DNA of 41,086 nt from Opitutaceae bacterium (GTDB lineage Bacteria > Verrucomicrobiota > Verrucomicrobiia > Opitutales > Opitutaceae). Under the pieces are notes generated by a model, which saw only the letters and a program-made list of their open reading frames with translations, searched no databases and was not told where the DNA came from. Below are positions 33,103-40,669 of the stretch, one piece after another. Every line of letters begins with the position of its first letter. Within the stretch, counting starts at the first letter, position 1. Location: contig JAEUGY010000123.1 in the NCBI GenBank assembly GCA_016794625.1, positions 1 through 41,086 of the forward strand, given 5' to 3'. The translations under genes were made by a program, and so were the position numbers.

Positions 33103-33245
33103 GGGATGGAGGCTGGGTGCCGGCCGGCGGCGACGCCAGCCGGGAAACACCCAGAGGATCGACTCGCGCTGCGAAGATTTTGCAATTTGAGGGTTGCGCA
33201 GAGCCCGGCGCCGGGTGTGGGCTCGCGGGCCTCGCACCGACCCTT

Positions 33246-34442
33246 ATGAGTTCCTCCTCCGAGCCTGCCGTGCCGCCTGTGGGCCTTAATCCTGGAAAAC
33301 TGACCCTCGAAAAGGAGAACACCTACTTCGTCTATGTGGTCCTGATCGCGGTCGGCGTTTGGCTCTGCCTTGCGTTGACCCTCATCGGTCTGGTCTACGC
33401 GGCGTTCTTTGGCTTCATTCTCTGGTTGGGCAACGGATTGCTGGTGGCCTACCTCCGGGCCGAGGCGGTCCGTGTCAATGAACAGCAGCTTCCCCGCTTG
33501 CATGCGACGTTTCTGGAGGTCTGCGCGCGGCTCGGGGTCAGGCAGATTCCCGCGCTCTATGTGCTGCAGTCCGGCGGCATGCTCAACGCCTTCGCGACCA
33601 AACATGCGGGCCGGGATTTTGTCGTGGTGTATTCGGATTTTCTCGATGCGCTCGGACCGGACAGCGTCGAGATGAAGTTCATTCTCGGCCACGAACTGGG
33701 TCACATCCAGAGCCGCCACATCCTCAAGCAGCTTCTTCTGGCGCCCGGGCTCTTCTTTCCCCTCATCGGCCCGGCCTACCGGCGCTCGTGGGAGTCGTCG
33801 TGCGACCGTTATGGCGCGTATGCGGCCGACGACACGGAAGGTTCCTTGCGCGCGATGCTGATGCTTTCCGGCGGGCGCGAGTATGGGCGGAATCTCGACG
33901 CGGCGGCCTTTGCCCGGCAGCACGCGGATGAGCGGGGATTCTTTGTCTCGTTGCACGAGCTGACCTCGACCTATCCGACCCTGTCGCGCCGTGTATCCGA
34001 TTTGCTGGCGTTGCGCACGGGTGCGCGGGTGCCGGCGCCGCGCCGGCATCCGCTGGCCTATGTGCTCGCGCTGGGCCTGCCCGGCGGCGGCCCGTCCGCC
34101 GGGTCGGGGCTGCTGGTCATGGTGGTCATCGTCGCCCTGCTGGCGGCGATGGCGATCCCGGCCTTCACCAAGGTGCGCGAGAACGCCCAGGCTCAAGCGT
34201 GCGCCCATCAGCAGGGGATGCTGGCGAGTGCGCTCGACCAGCACTACCTTGAGCACAAGAAGGAGATCGAGACCTGGGAGGAAGTGGCCGGCGACGGCAA
34301 GATCCTCGCCACCATGCCGGTCTGCCCGGGGGGTGGCGACTACAGCGCCGAGCGGACCGAGACGGGTTACGTCGTTACGTGCTCCGTGCACTCCCATACT
34401 GCGGAAAAGGCGGGAGCGAGCCCGGAGGCTTCCTCTCCATGA
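33246..34442 (+). CDS. M48 metalloprotease fused to a pseudopilin-like domain
   Basis: 398 residues from ATG 33246. Two membrane segments at about 28-66, then the peptidase: ILGHELGHIQSRH with zinc ligands His149 and His153 and catalytic Glu150, and Glu183 in SWESSCDRYGAYAADD as third ligand. Residues about 287-305 form a new membrane helix (SGLLVMVVIVALLAAMAIPA) followed by FTKVRENAQAQACAHQQGML, the helix pattern of type II secretion/type IV pseudopilins (as in LLVVIAIIAILAA..PAL), and the C-terminal CPGGGDYSAERTETGYVVTCSVHSH, like the end of pseudopilins (CPxGGxY...CSxHG). A fusion of an HtpX/M48-type protease with a pseudopilin domain is unusual. Translation of the next gene starts inside the stop codon (ATGA). 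Confidence 0.88.
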   Translation: MSSSSEPAVPPVGLNPGKLTLEKENTYFVYVVLIAVGVWLCLALTLIGLVYAAFFGFILWLGNGLLVAYLRAEAVRVNEQQLPRLHATFLEVCARLGVRQIPALYVLQSGGMLNAFATKHAGRDFVVVYSDFLDALGPDSVEMKFILGHELGHIQSRHILKQLLLAPGLFFPLIGPAYRRSWESSCDRYGAYAADDTEGSLRAMLMLSGGREYGRNLDAAAFARQHADERGFFVSLHELTSTYPTLSRRVSDLLALRTGARVPAPRRHPLAYVLALGLPGGGPSAGSGLLVMVVIVALLAAMAIPAFTKVRENAQAQACAHQQGMLASALDQHYLEHKKEIETWEEVAGDGKILATMPVCPGGGDYSAERTETGYVVTCSVHSHTAEKAGASPEASSP

Positions 34443-34765
34443 ACTCACGCCAGCTGGTTCGCCGGGGGCGGAGGGGCGGTCTGATGGTCGCGTTGCTGGT
34501 CGGGGCGCTGGCGGGCTGCCGCTCGGGTGACCCAACGCTTCGCGCGGACTTTACCGGGCCAGAGTTTGGTTCCGTGGAGTCGCGCCGTGCGGCGCGCATG
34601 GATGAGGTGCGTCAGCGCAACTCGAACCTGACCGAGGAACAGATTGCGCAGAAGGTGAACCAAGAGATGACCTCCGGTTCGATGGACACCCGGCGCGAAC
34701 TTGAGCGTCGGGCCGCCCAATCCCGGTTTGAGGACGAGCTCATCGACCTCCGCCGCCGCCCCTAG
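34439..34765 (+). CDS. Small lipoprotein following the M48 fusion
   Basis: 108 residues. Signal with RRGRRGGLMVALLVGALAGC (lipobox near residue 27), then a charged helical body (ESRRAARMDEVRQRN, LTEEQIAQKVNQEM, TRRELERRAAQSRFEDEL). Overlaps the protease gene by four bases (ATGA), so translational coupling is likely and the two proteins probably act together. Not assigned to a family. Confidence 0.72.
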   Translation: MNSRQLVRRGRRGGLMVALLVGALAGCRSGDPTLRADFTGPEFGSVESRRAARMDEVRQRNSNLTEEQIAQKVNQEMTSGSMDTRRELERRAAQSRFEDELIDLRRRP

Positions 34766-34787
34766 TCGTTGCTGGCGACGCTTGTAG

Positions 34788-34806
34788 GCGGCCTCGCTGA
34801 GGCCGC
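34788..34806. repeat. GC-rich hairpin, stem variant of the second family
   Basis: GCGGCCTC-GCT-GAGGCCGC, preceded by TTGTAG. Compared with the 3351-3369 copy, two adjacent stem pairs changed from G-C to C-G on both sides, which keeps the stem intact. Confidence 0.7.
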
Positions 34807-34858
34807 ATGAATTTGAAAGGTCGGAGACGGACCTTGTTGATTGGGACTGGGCTCGGGT

Positions 34859-34964
34859 GGAGGGCGTCGCTCCGTCGACGCCGGGGGACGATCCACGAAC
34901 CACCGCGCTCGACCGTTTCACGTAAACGCGACGCGCAACCGGCGCCGACGGAGCGGCGCCCTCC
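34859..34964. repeat. REPIN-like inverted repeat pair, copy B
   Basis: Left arm at 34859-34882 is identical in its stem and loop to the left arm of copy A (stem GGCGTCG, loop CTCCGT, 3-prime CGACGCC). Right arm at 34941-34964 matches copy A's right arm. The arms are nearer together than in copy A (about 58 bases). The lead CCTTGTTGATTG is shared with copy A. Confidence 0.8.
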
Positions 34965-34997
34965 AGGGGAGAGACTTGCAGGTGACCGTACTGAAGG

Positions 34998-35012
34998 GGC
35001 CTCGTTGAGGCC
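34998..35012. repeat. Short GC-rich hairpin
   Basis: GGCCTC-GTT-GAGGCC, same stem as the hairpin at 30331-30345 with a different loop. Part of the same repeat family. Confidence 0.6.
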
Positions 35013-35080
35013 GTGGGATTTGGAGACGCCCCAGATGAGCCGTGTGGCTTGGGTTCCGGCGCTCGACGCGGGCGCGGCGG

Positions 35081-35440
35081 TCACTCCTCAATGAGGCGCT
35101 TGGCCACCTCGGCGGGCGTGACCTCGAGCCCGCACAGGTTTGTGTCCCAATTCGGGCCGACCAGCGAACCATCCTCGTGCATGCCTTTCAGCCAGGCATC
35201 GATAAAATCTTCGAGTGAGATCGCGACCGGCGCGCACAGGCTCCAGTCTTCCTTCACATGGCGGGCCGCGTACGCCCGATCGGACCAGAATACGATGACC
35301 GACACGTCTTTCCCCGCCTGCGAGGGACAAACGGCCCACCCGCCATCCGGGAACTGGAGACCAAACACTTCGCCGCGGGCGGAGACGCGCTCAATGAAAC
35401 GGTCGTAATTTTCCTTCGAAGCGGCGGAATCTTGGAGCAT
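35081..35440 (-). CDS. DUF2750 family protein
   Basis: 119 residues. Matches DUF2750 in order: YDRFIERVSARGEVFGLQF, GGWAVCPSQAGKDVSVIVFW, SDRAYAARHVKEDWSL, AISLEDFIDAWLKGMHEDGS, LVGPNWDTNLCGLEVTPAEV. Small cytoplasmic protein, function unknown; members often accompany immunity-type or stress genes in other bacteria, but no such context is seen here. Confidence 0.85.
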   Translation of the reverse strand: MLQDSAASKENYDRFIERVSARGEVFGLQFPDGGWAVCPSQAGKDVSVIVFWSDRAYAARHVKEDWSLCAPVAISLEDFIDAWLKGMHEDGSLVGPNWDTNLCGLEVTPAEVAKRLIEE

Positions 35441-35874
35441 GGTCTGGTGGGCTGGCGGGCTTGTGGCGGCACGCTGGCGACCGATGTGATCAGCGTCACT
35501 TCAGAAACGAGTGGCGAGAAGCGTTCCCCCTGGCATCCAGGCGGCTTGGGGCCTCCGCTCTCTCGCCCGCTGCTCGGAAAAAGATACGTCTTCCCGGTTC
35601 CCCTGCTGCTTTCTGTGCGCCGCGCCCACGCTTCCCTGCGTTTTCTCGAACCCCAGGCACGAAACGGGTTCCCCGTTCCGCTACATCGGATCGGGCCTTC
35701 GCGATCAGCCTCTGCGCCTTTGCGCCGTCGCGTTTTGCCGGGTTTCCGAGCCACCCACGGGAAGGCATGCTATGAGGTCAGGTAATGGGGTTGCAGGGGG
35801 GCGCTGTTGGTTGACCGTGGCGCGGGGATGAAGTTTGCCTGGATGGGGTGATGAGTGAGCATAATAGCCGCATG
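35441..35874. other. Intergenic stretch, no gene seen
   Basis: About 430 bases before the NrdR-box-like sites upstream of nrdJ. Frames on both strands lack motifs; the composition is Arg/Pro-rich shadow sequence. No RNA gene is seen. Confidence 0.5.
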
Positions 35875-35923
35875 ACCACATTCTGTGGTGATTTGACAGC
35901 AGGGTGACCACAACCCCTAGTGG
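35875..35923 (+). promoter_or_regulatory. Pair of NrdR-box-like palindromes and a -35 element upstream of nrdJ
   Basis: Box 1 ACCACA-TTC-TGTGGT (35875-35889) and box 2 CCACAACCCCTAGTGG (35908-35923, palindromic ends CCAC/GTGG with CACAA..TAGTG) have the look of NrdR boxes and lie about 33 bases apart centre to centre, roughly three helical turns, as paired NrdR boxes usually do. TTGACA at 35893-35898 lies between them, and box 2 covers the position of a -10 element. This arrangement suggests repression of nrdJ by NrdR with nucleotide signals. Confidence 0.6.
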
Positions 35924-35959
35924 CTCGCCCCACAATTGCGGTTTTATTCCGAACGTGAC

Positions 35960-38062
35960 ATGAGCTCTTCCTTTGCGCCCGCTTCTCCCCGCCCGGTGAT
36001 TCACCCCAGGAATGGTTTGCAGGACTACATCGCGATCTCCCGGTACGCCCGATACTCTCCGGTTTTGAAACGTCGGGAAACCTGGTCGGAAGCCGTGGGC
36101 CGGGTGCGCGACATGCATCTTGAGCACTACCCAGATCGCTCCCTGGCCGAGGTGGCTGGTCGGCTGGTTTTGGGAGGCGAGGTGTCACCCGAGACCGTCA
36201 GTCTGCTCGGAGGACTGGTGGCGGGGAGTTTGCACGCCGGGATCGCGGATGCGTTTGCGGCCGTGAATCGCAAGCAGGTGTTGCCCTCGATGCGCAGCCT
36301 GCAGTTTGGCGGCGAGGCGATCCTGTCGAAACACACCCGCATCTACAACTGTGCGTTCACGCACATCGATCGCTTGGAGGCGTTTCGCGAAACCTTCTAC
36401 CTCCTGCTTTGCGGCTGCGGAGTCGGCTTTTCGGTGCAACGCCACCACGTGGCCAAGCTGCCGCCGCTGGCGCCGCTGGCGCCCGACGCCCCGGCGGAGC
36501 TCCATGAAGTGGCGGATACCGTGGAAGGGTGGGCCGATGCCCTCGATGTGCTCCTGCGCGCGGCGGTGGAGGGCCGGACCGTGCGGTTCGACTACTCCTC
36601 GGTCCGGCCGGCCGGGGCGCCCCTGCGCACCTCGGGTGGCAAGGCTCCGGGTCCGGAGCCATTGATGCATGCGATCGAGCATGTGCGCGTGATCCTCCAG
36701 CGGGCGGCGGGCCGACACCTGCGGCCGATCGAGGCCTACGACTGCATCATGTGGGCGGCGAAGGCGGTGCTGTCCGGCGGGATCCGTCGGTCGGCCACGA
36801 TCTGCCTCTTCTCCGCGCAGGACGAGGAAATGACCGCGGCGAAAACCGGGGATTGGTTTGCGCATCACCCGCAACGTGCGGCGAGCAACAACTCCGCGGT
36901 GATCGTACGGCGCGAGGCGACCCGGGAGCAGTTTGACGCCCTGTTCGAGGCGCAGAAACAGTTTGGCGAACCCGGATTCTACTTTGTCGAGGACGCGGAA
37001 TACGGGGCCAACCCGTGCGTCGAAATCGGATTGAACCCCCGGCTCGTGGCCACCCCCGAGGTGATCGCGCGCCTGCGGGAACTGGGCGAGACCCGGCCGA
37101 TCGCGGAGGGCGAAGTGCTCTCCGGGGTTCAGTTCTGCAATCTCACCACCATCTCCGCGGCCGCGTCGGAGACGCCGGAACATTTCTGGCAGCTTTGCGC
37201 CCGGGCGGCGCTGATCGGGACGTTGCAGGCTGGATACACGCAGTTCGGCTACCTCAGTCCGGTGTCGCGCCTGATCACGGAAAGGGAGGCGCTGCTCGGG
37301 GTGTCGATCTGCGGCATTCTCGACCGGCCGGATGTGCTGCTCGATCCCGTTGTCCTGCGCACTGGGGCGGAGGTGGTGCGCGCGGTCAATGCGATCGTGG
37401 CGGCCGCGCTCGGCATCCAGCCCGCCGCCCGGACGACATGCGTGAAGCCGGAGGGTACCGCGAGTCTGCTCCTCGGTACGAGCAGCGGCCTGCATCCGCA
37501 TCATGCGCTGCGCTATTTCCGCCGGGTACAGGCCAACTCCCTCGACCCGATCTTTCGTCACTTCAAAGCGGCCAACCCGCACCGCGTGGAGCCCAGCGTG
37601 TACGATCCCCATGGTCGCACCGAGGTGATCACGTTCCCGGTGGAGGGGCCCACCTTTGGCATTTACCGCTCCGAACTGTCGGCGGTGCAGCACCTGGAGT
37701 ACATCCGCCGCGTGCAGACCCATTGGGTGCAGGCGGGGCGCCGGCACGAACGCTACTCGCCTGGGTTGCACCATAATGTTTCCTGCACGGTGACGGTGCG
37801 ACCGGAGGAGTGGGATGAGGTGGCGGAGACGATCTGGCGCTACCGTGACACGTTCACCGGCATCGCGCTGCTGACCGAAACGGGGGACAAGGACTATGAA
37901 CAGGCGCCCCGGGAAGCGGTGCAAACGCCGGAGGACATCGTGCGGTGGAATACGCTGACCCACGAGGAGGTCGATTACACGACGCTGATCGAAGATGAGG
38001 ACATCACCGAACTGAAGGCCGTCGCCGCCTGTGCCGGAGGCACGTGCGAACTACATATCTAA
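35960..38062 (+). CDS. nrdJ: Adenosylcobalamin-dependent (class II) ribonucleotide reductase
   Basis: About 700 residues from ATG 35960. It makes deoxyribonucleotides by radical chemistry with vitamin B12 coenzyme, oxygen-independently. The family hallmarks are Cys131 in YNCAF, GCGVGFSVQ, Cys353 in GANPCVEIG, Cys393 in QFCNLTTIS, CVKPEGTASLLLG, and the C-terminal redox pair Cys691 and Cys696 in CAGGTC with the five-residue spacing of Lactobacillus-type RTPR. That fits the monomeric RTPR-like branch rather than the larger NrdJ. There is no cobalamin riboswitch in the visible leader, but a pair of NrdR-box-like sites precedes it. Confidence 0.93.
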   Translation: MSSSFAPASPRPVIHPRNGLQDYIAISRYARYSPVLKRRETWSEAVGRVRDMHLEHYPDRSLAEVAGRLVLGGEVSPETVSLLGGLVAGSLHAGIADAFAAVNRKQVLPSMRSLQFGGEAILSKHTRIYNCAFTHIDRLEAFRETFYLLLCGCGVGFSVQRHHVAKLPPLAPLAPDAPAELHEVADTVEGWADALDVLLRAAVEGRTVRFDYSSVRPAGAPLRTSGGKAPGPEPLMHAIEHVRVILQRAAGRHLRPIEAYDCIMWAAKAVLSGGIRRSATICLFSAQDEEMTAAKTGDWFAHHPQRAASNNSAVIVRREATREQFDALFEAQKQFGEPGFYFVEDAEYGANPCVEIGLNPRLVATPEVIARLRELGETRPIAEGEVLSGVQFCNLTTISAAASETPEHFWQLCARAALIGTLQAGYTQFGYLSPVSRLITEREALLGVSICGILDRPDVLLDPVVLRTGAEVVRAVNAIVAAALGIQPAARTTCVKPEGTASLLLGTSSGLHPHHALRYFRRVQANSLDPIFRHFKAANPHRVEPSVYDPHGRTEVITFPVEGPTFGIYRSELSAVQHLEYIRRVQTHWVQAGRRHERYSPGLHHNVSCTVTVRPEEWDEVAETIWRYRDTFTGIALLTETGDKDYEQAPREAVQTPEDIVRWNTLTHEEVDYTTLIEDEDITELKAVAACAGGTCELHI

Positions 38063-38271
38063 CCCCCGGATTGCGGGGTGCGCCTCGGTTTGGAGCCGAT
38101 GCAAGTGAAATGCGGCGAGTAGCGGGGGGATTAGCTGAACGGTGGGACCCAAACGCCGGGCTAATTCTGGACCGTGCCCTATGAGCGGCTTTATTTCGGG
38201 AGTTGACGGACCAAGGGGCGTTTGCCTACGTCAGAACCTTTCAAAATCTTCCAAGGCTCCTCGCCGCCATC

Positions 38272-39165
38272 ATGCCAGCACTCAAGTCCATCACCCGGTC
38301 TGCCCTGTTCCTCGCCTCGGGCGCGGCACTGTTTGCAGAGGGCGGTCACGAGCGGGCGGCCTCGCTGAGCGACACGCTGAACCTGCCCATTACCAACAGT
38401 ATCCTCACCAGCTGGGTGGTGACCATCGCCATTATCATTGGCGTCCGGATGCTGGTCGGCACGCCGAAGACCATCCCGGGCCGGGGACAATCGATCGTGG
38501 AAAGCGCGCTGGAAGCCCTGCGTGATCTTTACGGCCCCATAGTGGGCAAGAAGGCGATGCCGGCGGCCTTTCCGCTCTTGGTTACGTTGTTTGTTTTCAT
38601 CGTTTTACATAATTGGTCGGGACTGCTTCCCTTCGTCGGAACGATGGGATGGGGCCATACCGACGCCGCCGGTAAATTCCATCTGCTGCTTCCGCTGATT
38701 CGTCCGCATACGTCGGAACTCAATGGCACGATCGCCCTGGCGCTCGTTTCCTTCGGCGCCTGGATCATCATTGTCATGAAGTACGCGGGGCCGGGGTTGC
38801 TGATCAAGGACCTCTTTGGCAACAAGGCGGACAAGAAAGAGTTATCACCGGGCATCTACTGGAGTCTGTCGCTGGTGTTTCTCGTGGTCGGCGTGATTGA
38901 GGTGGTGTCCATCCTCATCCGCCCGGTGACGCTCTCCATGCGTTTGTTCGGCAACGTGTTTGGTGGCGAGACGCTGTTGCACGCGATGAGTTTCCTGCCC
39001 CCGTTTTACTTCCTCGAGCTGCTGGTCGGTTTCGTCCAGGGCCTGGTCTTTACGCTGCTCAGCGCCGTTTACATCGGGCTGATTTGCAACCATGGAGATG
39101 ATCACGAGGCGGACCACGCGCATGGCGATGACCATGCCCACGGTGCCAAAGGAGCGGCGCACTGA
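38272..39165 (+). CDS. atpB: F1Fo ATP synthase subunit a
   Basis: 297 residues from ATG 38272. Signal-like N-terminus (ITRSALFLASGAALFA), then membrane helices with LVTLFVFIVLHNWSGLLPF, the essential Arg224 in LSMRLFGNVFGGE, and SFLPPFYFLELLVGFVQGLV with AVYIGLI in the last helices. Arg224 faces the c-ring and drives proton transfer. The His/Asp-rich C-terminal tail (HGDDHEADHAHGDDHAHG) is unusual. First gene of the atp operon; the preceding 209 bases show no atpI-like gene. Confidence 0.95.
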   Translation: MPALKSITRSALFLASGAALFAEGGHERAASLSDTLNLPITNSILTSWVVTIAIIIGVRMLVGTPKTIPGRGQSIVESALEALRDLYGPIVGKKAMPAAFPLLVTLFVFIVLHNWSGLLPFVGTMGWGHTDAAGKFHLLLPLIRPHTSELNGTIALALVSFGAWIIIVMKYAGPGLLIKDLFGNKADKKELSPGIYWSLSLVFLVVGVIEVVSILIRPVTLSMRLFGNVFGGETLLHAMSFLPPFYFLELLVGFVQGLVFTLLSAVYIGLICNHGDDHEADHAHGDDHAHGAKGAAH

Positions 39166-39255
39166 GCGACCCCCAAACCCTTTCACGGCTGGGAGCATGT
39201 TTACAATCTGCGTGCACGGCCGAGAGAACGAACAAAACAGTCAATCCACACCTCC

Positions 39256-39459
39256 ATGATCCTCGCTGAAGTTACGGGCAACATCGCCAGCGCCGCTGGT
39301 CTCATCGCCGCCGCCATTGCGGTCGGTCTCATTGGCACAAAGGCCGCGGAAGCGGTCGGCCGCAATCCGGCCGCCTCGGGCAAGATCCTCGTCCAGTCCA
39401 TTCTCGGTATGGCGCTGGCCGAAGGTCTCGGTCTGCTCGCGCTGTTCTTGGCCAAGTAA
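39256..39459 (+). CDS. atpE: F1Fo ATP synthase subunit c
   Basis: 67 residues, two helices around a polar loop (GRNPAA, Arg36-Asn37-Pro38) with the ion-carrying carboxylate Glu56 in GMALAEGLGLLALFL. The Glu is followed by Gly rather than Ser/Thr, and no Gln is seen at the sodium-ring position in helix 1, which argues for a proton-driven ring. Confidence 0.95.
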   Translation: MILAEVTGNIASAAGLIAAAIAVGLIGTKAAEAVGRNPAASGKILVQSILGMALAEGLGLLALFLAK

Positions 39460-39532
39460 GTCTGTCTGATCTGTTTGCGACTAGCGGCCGCGATCGTGCC
39501 CAGCACGGCGCGGCCCTCCCCCTTTTTCCACC

Positions 39533-40111
39533 ATGTCCCTCCTCGTCCTGGCCGCTGCGACTGTTGTTGAACACGCGCCTGCCGCGCATGCCGCCGGTGG
39601 TGGCAATCCGCTTGAACTGCTCAATCAGTTTGGCGTCGAGCTGAAGTACGTCATCTGGCAGCTGATCAGCTTCTCGCTGCTGGCCTTTGTGCTCTATCGC
39701 TTTGCGATCAAGCCGGTGCTGGCGACGATGGACGAGCGCAACGCCAAGATTGAAGCCGGCCTGAAGAACGCCGAGGCGACCGCCGCCCGGCTGGCCGAGG
39801 CACAGACTCAGGCGGCCGCGCTGGTCAAGGAGGCGCAGCTCAACGCCAACAAAATCGTCGAGGAAGCACGCAAGACCTCGAAGGAGTTTTCCGAACGCGA
39901 GGCCGCGGCCGCGACGGAGCGGGCCAACGCCCTCATCACCAAGGCTCAGCAGGCCATCGCGCTGGAGCACAAACAAATGCTCAATGAAGCGCGCGGTGAA
40001 ATCGCCCGCTTGGTCGTGACGACGACGGAGCGCGTGCTCGCCAAGAAGCTGACCGACGCCGATCGCGCCAGCTACAATGACGCGGCGGCCAAGGAGCTGA
40101 GCGGCGTCTAA
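39533..40111 (+). CDS. atpF: F1Fo ATP synthase subunit b
   Basis: 192 residues. One N-terminal membrane helix (WQLISFSLLAFVLYRFAIKPV) and a long Ala/Glu/Lys coiled coil (DERNAKIEAGLKNAEATAAR ... AAALVKEAQLNANKIVEEAR ... RLVVTTTERVLAKKL) for the peripheral stalk. Spacing to neighbours (73 and 97 bases) fits one operon. Confidence 0.95.
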   Translation: MSLLVLAAATVVEHAPAAHAAGGGNPLELLNQFGVELKYVIWQLISFSLLAFVLYRFAIKPVLATMDERNAKIEAGLKNAEATAARLAEAQTQAAALVKEAQLNANKIVEEARKTSKEFSEREAAAATERANALITKAQQAIALEHKQMLNEARGEIARLVVTTTERVLAKKLTDADRASYNDAAAKELSGV

Positions 40112-40208
40112 GCTGCGCGATCCCTCGACGTTGCTTGGGATCACTCTGGCTCCCGGCGCCTCCTGGATCACTCGCTGAGTCCCTCCATTTTTCCCCCGCC
40201 CTTTTCCC

Positions 40209-40604
40209 ATGACTTCCCAGCAGAAAAAAACCCAGCAGACCGCGCGTCAGTTGTTCAAGCTGAGCGTGGTGGACGGGGTCGTTTCCGCCGAGCGGGTGGC
40301 CGGGGTGCTGGCCTACATCGAGAAGACTGAGCCGGCCCGTTCGCTGGCTTTGTTGAAGAGCTATCAGCGGCTGATCGCGACCGAACTGGCCAAGTCGGAG
40401 GCCATCGTGGAGCACGCCGGTCCGGTGGCCGACGCCGCGCTGAGCGCCATCGGCAGCTCCATGAGCCGACGCTACGGTCGCACCGTTACGCCGCACGCCC
40501 GCCGCAACGACGCCCTGCTCGCCGGTGTGCGCGTGCGGGTGGGTGATGACATTTACGAATCCTCCGTCGCCTTCCAGCTCGCGACGCTGTCCGCCTCGGT
40601 CTGA
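40209..40604 (+). CDS. atpH: F1Fo ATP synthase subunit delta, short form
   Basis: 131 residues against the usual 170-185. The C-terminus is typical (SSMSRRYGRTVTPHARRNDA, then LLAGVRVRVGDDIYESSVAF, then QLATLSASV), equivalent to the LIGGxxVxxGDxxxDxSv block. The N-terminal helical domain that holds the top of F1 is shortened (QLFKLSVVDGVVSAERVAGV, LAYIEKTEPARSL). The start at ATG 40209 has no alternative upstream that would supply the missing helices. Confidence 0.88.
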   Translation: MTSQQKKTQQTARQLFKLSVVDGVVSAERVAGVLAYIEKTEPARSLALLKSYQRLIATELAKSEAIVEHAGPVADAALSAIGSSMSRRYGRTVTPHARRNDALLAGVRVRVGDDIYESSVAFQLATLSASV

Positions 40605-40669
40605 ACCCGGGCGCTCCGACCTCCTTCCTCCCTTTAGACGTCCCAACTCCTCCGTCACCTTCCCGCCAC

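Larger units (their letters stand above)
34766..35080. other. Repeat-bearing spacer B
   Basis: Convergent spacer between the lipoprotein gene (ends 34765) and the DUF2750 gene (ends 35081). It holds a hairpin at 34788-34806, the inverted pair at 34859-34964, and another GGCCTC/GAGGCC hairpin at 34998-35012. No gene seen. Confidence 0.7.

Noticed and set aside
35441..35959. Cobalamin riboswitch expected before a B12-dependent enzyme
   Set aside because: No B12-box sequence is found; the leader after the likely promoter is only about 35 bases.
36185..37963. Long minus-strand open frame antisense to nrdJ
   Set aside because: nrdJ is certain on the plus strand from its cysteine motifs; the antisense frame has no motif.
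38120..38175. tRNA-like start (GGGGGATTAGCTGAACGGT) before atpB
   Set aside because: The D-arm resemblance is not followed by a foldable anticodon arm, a TTCGA-type T-arm or an acceptor stem partner.
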